64,000 bases of DNA from RGVD01 sp040403075 (GTDB lineage Bacteria; Bacteroidota; Bacteroidia; UKL13-3), in contig JBBALJ010000005.1 in assembly GCA_040403075.1 (NCBI GenBank), positions 1 through 64,000 of the forward strand, written 5' to 3'. A program made the translations under genes and the position numbers. Of this stretch, positions 59,883 to 64,000 are shown piece by piece. Each line of letters opens with the position of its first letter. Positions within the stretch are counted from its first letter, which is position 1. The notes beneath the pieces are model-generated. The model was not told the origin of the DNA. It worked only from the letters and a program-made list of their open reading frames with translations, and did no database searches.

Positions 59883-62282
59883 TTATTTACTTGATTCGCT
59901 AATTCTTTTGAATATAGCAATTGAAAACCCTATTATCATTATAATCGTGCCACCCCATACAAGATTAATCCAAGGGAAAACAATGGCTTTCATAATGATG
60001 AAATCACCTGAATTATCCTGCTCAGAAGTTTCTATTGAAATCTTCCCAGTTTTAGGGTCTAAGTTTTTGAAACTGAATTTTAGTTTTGCTTCATTGCTAA
60101 TTGCATCATAATTAACTGCGGCATTTTGTTTTATTCCGAACAGCGGAGTAGCAGTTACAATATTATCCAAAGTGTGAATTTCTAGTTCCGCCCCTATCAT
60201 TATTTCAAGGTTTTCAACATTCAAATTCGTTTGGCTATTTGCATTTGAATTGATGTTTTTCAAAATAGCAAATGCATTATTTGTGTATATCGTGTCGCCT
60301 TTTTTTACCTCATGCATAGTTAGGTTTATGTATTTGGCTGATTCCTTTTTTTGCGGAACCGAACTTACATAGGTAAATACATCATGACTGATATAGTGCT
60401 TGGTATCAGGATTGGCAACCAAACCAAATTTAGGATTTATTTGTCCATTAGGATATAAGTTAAATTCATATTCAACCTCGCCATTATTTGCATTAAGTTT
60501 TTTATAATTTACCTTATAATACGTGTTTACCCAGTTTTGAGAATCACTTACATAAGTTACCATATAATCACTCATTTTAATGGTTTTGGCTCTTTCTAAA
60601 AATACATTTTCTACGTTTTCTTTGGTATTAAATTCATTGCTTAATGCTTGGCGGCTTTCATTTATTGAGATAACTTTTTTATTAGCAGACGAAACCAAAA
60701 CACCTATCAACAATACTCCGAAACCAATATGGGCAACCGCTGCTCCAGCAAATTTTACCTTTCCAGTGAACAATGGTTTCAAAAGAGAAGCGTTTGCTAC
60801 TACAGTGTAAACGGCAGCAAAAAGTAAACCTATGTAATACCATGATGTTAACTCGAAAGCGAAAAATAGGGTTGTAGCCAAAACTAAAGAAATCGCAGCA
60901 TGCAACAGCAGTTTTTTAGTTCCCTCTATGCTATTTTTCTTATATTTTAGTGTATGAGCAACACCAGTGAGCAATGCTACTAAAATAGCCATTGGCATTT
61001 GCCATTTATTGTAGTGATTGATGATGTCAGCCGGTGGGGCTAATTTTGCATCGAAGATTTTATTAAATACAGGAATAGAGGTAGTTAATATTACCTGAAA
61101 GGCTGAAATTACTAAAACCAAACTTCCAATAAACATCCAAAATTCTCTGGTATAGATATCTTCATCTTTGTTCGATTTCGGAATTAACTTCCATCTAATA
61201 ATCATCAAAACAATTGATAGTACTACAAATATTAACAAGAAAACCAGCAACTGTCCGCTCATTCCCAAATCGGTGAAAGAGTGAACTGATGAATTGCCCA
61301 AAATGCCTGAACGTGTTAGGAATGTGGCGTAAAGCACCATTAAAAAAGTTGTGATTATAAGAATAAATGCAACTGAAAGCGAATTTCCAGAATGTTTGTA
61401 AATTATCATTACATGAACACCTGCTATCAAAATCAACCAGGGAACTAGAGAAGCATTTTCAACAGGATCCCAAGCCCAATAACCGCCAAAACTTAAACTT
61501 TCATAAGCCCAAAAACCACCCATAATGATTCCAGTGCCTAAAACCATTGTGCTAACTAAAGCCCATGGCAAGGCTGGTTTTAGCCACTCCGTAAACTGCT
61601 TTCTCCACAATCCAGCTATTGCATATGCAAAAGGTACAACTGTGGTAGCAAATCCGAAGAATAGGGTAGGAGGGTGTATAACCATCCAATAGTTCTGCAA
61701 CAATGGATTTAAACCATTACCATCTTTAATTTTTGATAAATAATCTGCCTGCTTGAATATAGGTGCCTCACCCATCATATTTCTTAGTAATTCAAATGGG
61801 CTACTACCTAATTTGTAACCTAATATTTTTACTCCTAAAAGCATACTCGTTAAAGCTATTTGAGAAAGCATTACTAAGGCCATTACAGAATTGGTCCATC
61901 CTTTAGCGGTTTTTAGTAATATTTGACCAATTACCATTTGCCAGAAAATCCATAACAAGAAACTCCCTTCCTGACCTTCCCAAAAACAAGAAATCATGAA
62001 ATGTACGGGCAAATCTCTCGATGAGTGCTGCCATGCGTAATAATATTCAAATAAATGTTGATGAATGATATAAAATAAGATGCTTATTATGGATATAACC
62101 GCAAGACTATGAAGATGAAAGGTATATTTGGCAATTAATCCCCAACTCTTATCTAATGGATTTTTCTCAGCCAGAAAAAAAGCTAATGTTGCTAATATAG
62201 AAGAAATAAATGAAAGTACGATTGCAGTATGACCGAGATTTCCCCAGATTAAATGCTCTCCCTGAAATATAACTTGATTCAT
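59883..62282 (-). CDS. ccmF: Cytochrome c assembly protein (CcmF/CcsA-type heme lyase)
   Basis: A 799-residue membrane protein with about fifteen helices. The heme-handling WWD-like motif is GGYWAWDPVENASLVPWL, followed by LTRSGILGNSSVHSF; both are hallmarks of the CcmF/CcsA superfamily, which holds or ligates heme to apocytochrome c in the periplasm. The N-terminus (GEHLIWGNLGHTAIVLSF) and large periplasmic region after residue about 530 fit CcmF. It is alone on the minus strand; the other ccm genes would be elsewhere. Bacteroidetes use a CcmABCDEF-like set or a partial one, so naming it ccmF is reasonable but the system is not confirmed. Confidence 0.9.
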   Translation of the reverse strand: MNQVIFQGEHLIWGNLGHTAIVLSFISSILATLAFFLAEKNPLDKSWGLIAKYTFHLHSLAVISIISILFYIIHQHLFEYYYAWQHSSRDLPVHFMISCFWEGQEGSFLLWIFWQMVIGQILLKTAKGWTNSVMALVMLSQIALTSMLLGVKILGYKLGSSPFELLRNMMGEAPIFKQADYLSKIKDGNGLNPLLQNYWMVIHPPTLFFGFATTVVPFAYAIAGLWRKQFTEWLKPALPWALVSTMVLGTGIIMGGFWAYESLSFGGYWAWDPVENASLVPWLILIAGVHVMIIYKHSGNSLSVAFILIITTFLMVLYATFLTRSGILGNSSVHSFTDLGMSGQLLVFLLIFVVLSIVLMIIRWKLIPKSNKDEDIYTREFWMFIGSLVLVISAFQVILTTSIPVFNKIFDAKLAPPADIINHYNKWQMPMAILVALLTGVAHTLKYKKNSIEGTKKLLLHAAISLVLATTLFFAFELTSWYYIGLLFAAVYTVVANASLLKPLFTGKVKFAGAAVAHIGFGVLLIGVLVSSANKKVISINESRQALSNEFNTKENVENVFLERAKTIKMSDYMVTYVSDSQNWVNTYYKVNYKKLNANNGEVEYEFNLYPNGQINPKFGLVANPDTKHYISHDVFTYVSSVPQKKESAKYINLTMHEVKKGDTIYTNNAFAILKNINSNANSQTNLNVENLEIMIGAELEIHTLDNIVTATPLFGIKQNAAVNYDAISNEAKLKFSFKNLDPKTGKISIETSEQDNSGDFIIMKAIVFPWINLVWGGTIIMIIGFSIAIFKRISESSK

Positions 62283-62506
62283 TAATTATTTAATTTTACT
62301 TGATATCTGCAAACATACATAATGCTAACAGATTACTGATACGCACTTATGTGAAACTTGTCATATGTTCAATAATTATCAATCTAATTGTAGTATTTTA
62401 ATTACATTCTTAAGTAATTTTCCTTCAAAAGAATAAAATTCACAAAAACATTACATAGTTTTTATGATAAATTACAAATTATTGGTTAATGCTGCCAATT
62501 ATTACC

Positions 62507-62514
62507 TATGTTTG
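62507..62514 (+). promoter_or_regulatory. -7 box upstream of the small conserved protein
   Basis: TATGTTTG matches TAnnTTTG exactly. A TTG lies about 22 bases upstream. It is 35-50 bases before the possible start codons at 62550 and 62565. Confidence 0.5.
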
Positions 62515-62564
62515 TAACTTAAATAACCAACGAGGCAAAATACGCATATATGAGAGACGCAGGC

Positions 62565-62921
62565 ATGTATACACAGTTGTGGAAGAAATACCTTCCCGTA
62601 ATTAGATTGCTACTTAAGAAAACAGTAGATGGGGAGCAAAAACTTCAAATTTATAAACATGAGTTTGAAAGTACTGGGGCTCGTAATAAACTAGGTTATG
62701 TGTTTAGTCTTGAATTAGTAAATGGAAAGCCTATTAACAAAAGCAATACTACGGCTGTGGCAAGTGACTTGTATGGAGTTCTGAGTTCAAATGAAGCAGT
62801 AGCTGAATGGTTAAAGGATCAAAATATCAAAATTAGCGTAGGTCGTTCGTGTGAATTAGTTATGCAGAAATTTGAAAAGGTAGTTAAAGAAGTGGCACCT
62901 GAGCCAGTAGCTTCTGCATAA
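62565..62921 (+). CDS. Small conserved hypothetical protein
   Basis: The product is about 118 residues from ATG 62565 (MYTQLWKKYLPVIRLLLKK); a longer form would start at 62550. I recall proteins with this opening and ALDL-like C-terminal pattern as conserved but uncharacterised in Chitinophagia, so I would call it a conserved hypothetical. The body has a mixed alpha/beta pattern with GYVFSLELVNGKP and a Pro/Val-rich tail. No signal peptide or membrane helix is present. It is monocistronic with a clear -7 box. Confidence 0.7.
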   Translation: MYTQLWKKYLPVIRLLLKKTVDGEQKLQIYKHEFESTGARNKLGYVFSLELVNGKPINKSNTTAVASDLYGVLSSNEAVAEWLKDQNIKISVGRSCELVMQKFEKVVKEVAPEPVASA

Positions 62922-63112
62922 TTTCCAAATTATATAATGAGGAATGCGCTTTATTTTGATATGAAGTGCATTTTTTGTTTTTACTCAGGCTATTCGTTTA
63001 TAGCTAATTCCTAAAAATACCATTTAAAAGATAAATGTACCTTTTGTTAAAAATCTTTTATAAAATAAAATATATCAAATAAATTGCCCCAAACTTCAAA
63101 ACAAAATAAAAT

Positions 63113-64000
63113 ATGAAGAAATCAATACTTTATGCAGGAGTGTTTTTGTTCTCGGCTTTTGCCACAATAAAAACCAATGCGCAAACTCCTGTTGCTGCCA
63201 ATCCCAATCAGCCGGTTTTACTTGAAAAAGTAACAGCCGCTCCAGGTGAAGTTAAAATTGCATACGAAAAGTATCGTTTGCCAAATGGCCTAACCTTAAT
63301 TATTCATGAAGATCATAGTGATCCAATTGTTCACGTGGAAGTAACCTATCACGTAGGTTCTGCTCGTGAATCTGCTGGAAAGTCTGGATTTGCGCATTTC
63401 TTTGAGCATATGATGTTCCAAGGTTCTGTTCATGTGAGAGATGAAGAGCATTTTAAAATCGTTCAAGGTGCTGGAGGACAAATGAATGGTACTACCAATC
63501 GAGATAGAACCAATTATTTTGAAACTATGCCTGCCAACTACCTTGAAACAGCCTTATGGTTAGAAGCTGACAGAATGGGCTATTTACTTGATTCGGTTAC
63601 TCAAAAGAAATTCGAAGTTCAAAGAGCCACTGTTAAAAACGAAAAAGGCCAACGCGTTGATAACGTTCCTTATGGTAAGACGGATGAAATTAAAGATCAA
63701 ATTTTATACCCAGACCGTCATCCCTATAGCTGGCCCACTATTGGTTACCTAGAAGATTTGGATGCAGTAAATGTAGATGATTTGAAAAACTTTTTCATGC
63801 GTTGGTATGGTCCTAACAATGCTTGCGTAGTTGTTGCAGGTGACGTAAATCCTGCAGAAGTAATAAAATTAACTGAGAAATATTTCAACCCAATTCCTAA
63901 AGGTCCTGAGGTGAAAAACATGCGTATCGAGCCCGTTCGTTTGCCGGATAACAAATATGCAAACTACGGTGATAACGTTTATTTACCTTTATACTATGTA
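63113..64000 (+). CDS. M16 zinc metallopeptidase, N-terminal part (cut by window end)
   Basis: The reading frame begins at ATG 63113 and is open to the end of the window, so only about 296 residues are seen. It has a signal peptide (MKKSILYAGVFLFSAFATIKTNAQ) and then the N-terminal pitrilysin domain: YEKYRLPNGLTLIIHEDHSDPI, and HFFEHMMF, the inverted HxxEH zinc motif. Downstream, RNEKGQR-like and GPNNACVVVAGDV segments follow. M16 proteases degrade peptides; exported Bacteroidetes forms act in the periplasm or at the surface. The missing C-terminal part should carry the second homologous domain. Confidence 0.92.
   Translation, partial: MKKSILYAGVFLFSAFATIKTNAQTPVAANPNQPVLLEKVTAAPGEVKIAYEKYRLPNGLTLIIHEDHSDPIVHVEVTYHVGSARESAGKSGFAHFFEHMMFQGSVHVRDEEHFKIVQGAGGQMNGTTNRDRTNYFETMPANYLETALWLEADRMGYLLDSVTQKKFEVQRATVKNEKGQRVDNVPYGKTDEIKDQILYPDRHPYSWPTIGYLEDLDAVNVDDLKNFFMRWYGPNNACVVVAGDVNPAEVIKLTEKYFNPIPKGPEVKNMRIEPVRLPDNKYANYGDNVYLPLYYV

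Overview
The window is a 64 kb stretch of an AT-rich (by eye about one third G+C) Bacteroidetes chromosome, probably a gliding, polysaccharide-making member of the Chitinophagia/Sphingobacteriia side of the phylum. The lineage call rests on gliding protein GldC, four secreted proteins with a type IX secretion (T9SS) C-terminal sorting domain, promoters of the TTTG/TAnnTTTG type, few purine-rich ribosome binding sites, and Bacteroidetes-style families throughout. It is most likely part of a draft or metagenome assembly: a 100-N gap at 4037-4136 is flanked by the same 55 bases on both sides.

Layout. 1-8.6 kb: CsaA, an SNF2 helicase broken by the assembly gap, an unknown protein, a secreted M43 metalloprotease, 3-hydroxybutyryl-CoA dehydrogenase, then about 1 kb of gene-free DNA packed with palindromic repeats. 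8.6-13.5 kb (minus strand): GldC, a MerR regulator, a front-end fatty acid desaturase, a GNAT acetyltransferase, a flavin-reductase-like protein and PabB. 13.7-23 kb: a secreted beta-helix protein, a GMC oxidoreductase with its small subunit, and a minus-strand exopolysaccharide operon (TolC-like protein, Wzc-like co-polymerase, O-antigen-ligase-like polymerase). 23-30.6 kb: an ABC permease, YebC, AIM24-like protein, NAD(P)-binding protein, tRNA-His, Rieske lipoprotein, GyrB, SmpB and a hot-dog thioesterase-like protein. 30.6-41.5 kb: glycosyltransferase plus second polymerase/ligase, a Wzi/RemB-like barrel with CoaD, KdsA, a PhnP-like hydrolase, an NFACT (RqcH-like) protein, HisS and HutH. 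41.5-47 kb: a small outer-membrane barrel gene and an acidic unknown gene, each preceded by a copy of the same structured 53-bp repeat, then a delta-9-type desaturase and glycine dehydrogenase. 47-56.3 kb: two giant tandem paralogous T9SS surface proteins built from about 235-residue repeats. 56.4-64 kb: an unknown exported protein, a methyltransferase/PAP2/ZIP operon, CcmF-type cytochrome c assembly protein, a conserved small protein, and a zinc peptidase of family M16 cut by the window end.

How it fits together. Most of the content is core or envelope biology: two polysaccharide polymerisation loci, KdsA for LPS core sugar, a Wzi-like barrel, two desaturases for membrane fluidity and large T9SS cargo for the surface. 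No phage, CRISPR array, transposase or classical defence island is visible. The least explained material is the repeat DNA: (i) the paired structured leaders at 41.5 and 42.3 kb, with a compensatory base change and a pseudoknot-like pairing order; (ii) a two-hairpin repeat family at 0.6 and 35.3 kb that also covaries; (iii) the palindrome cluster at 7.6-8.3 kb, one arm of which recurs in frame inside the helicase gene. Product calls rest on motif recognition only; no database search was run.
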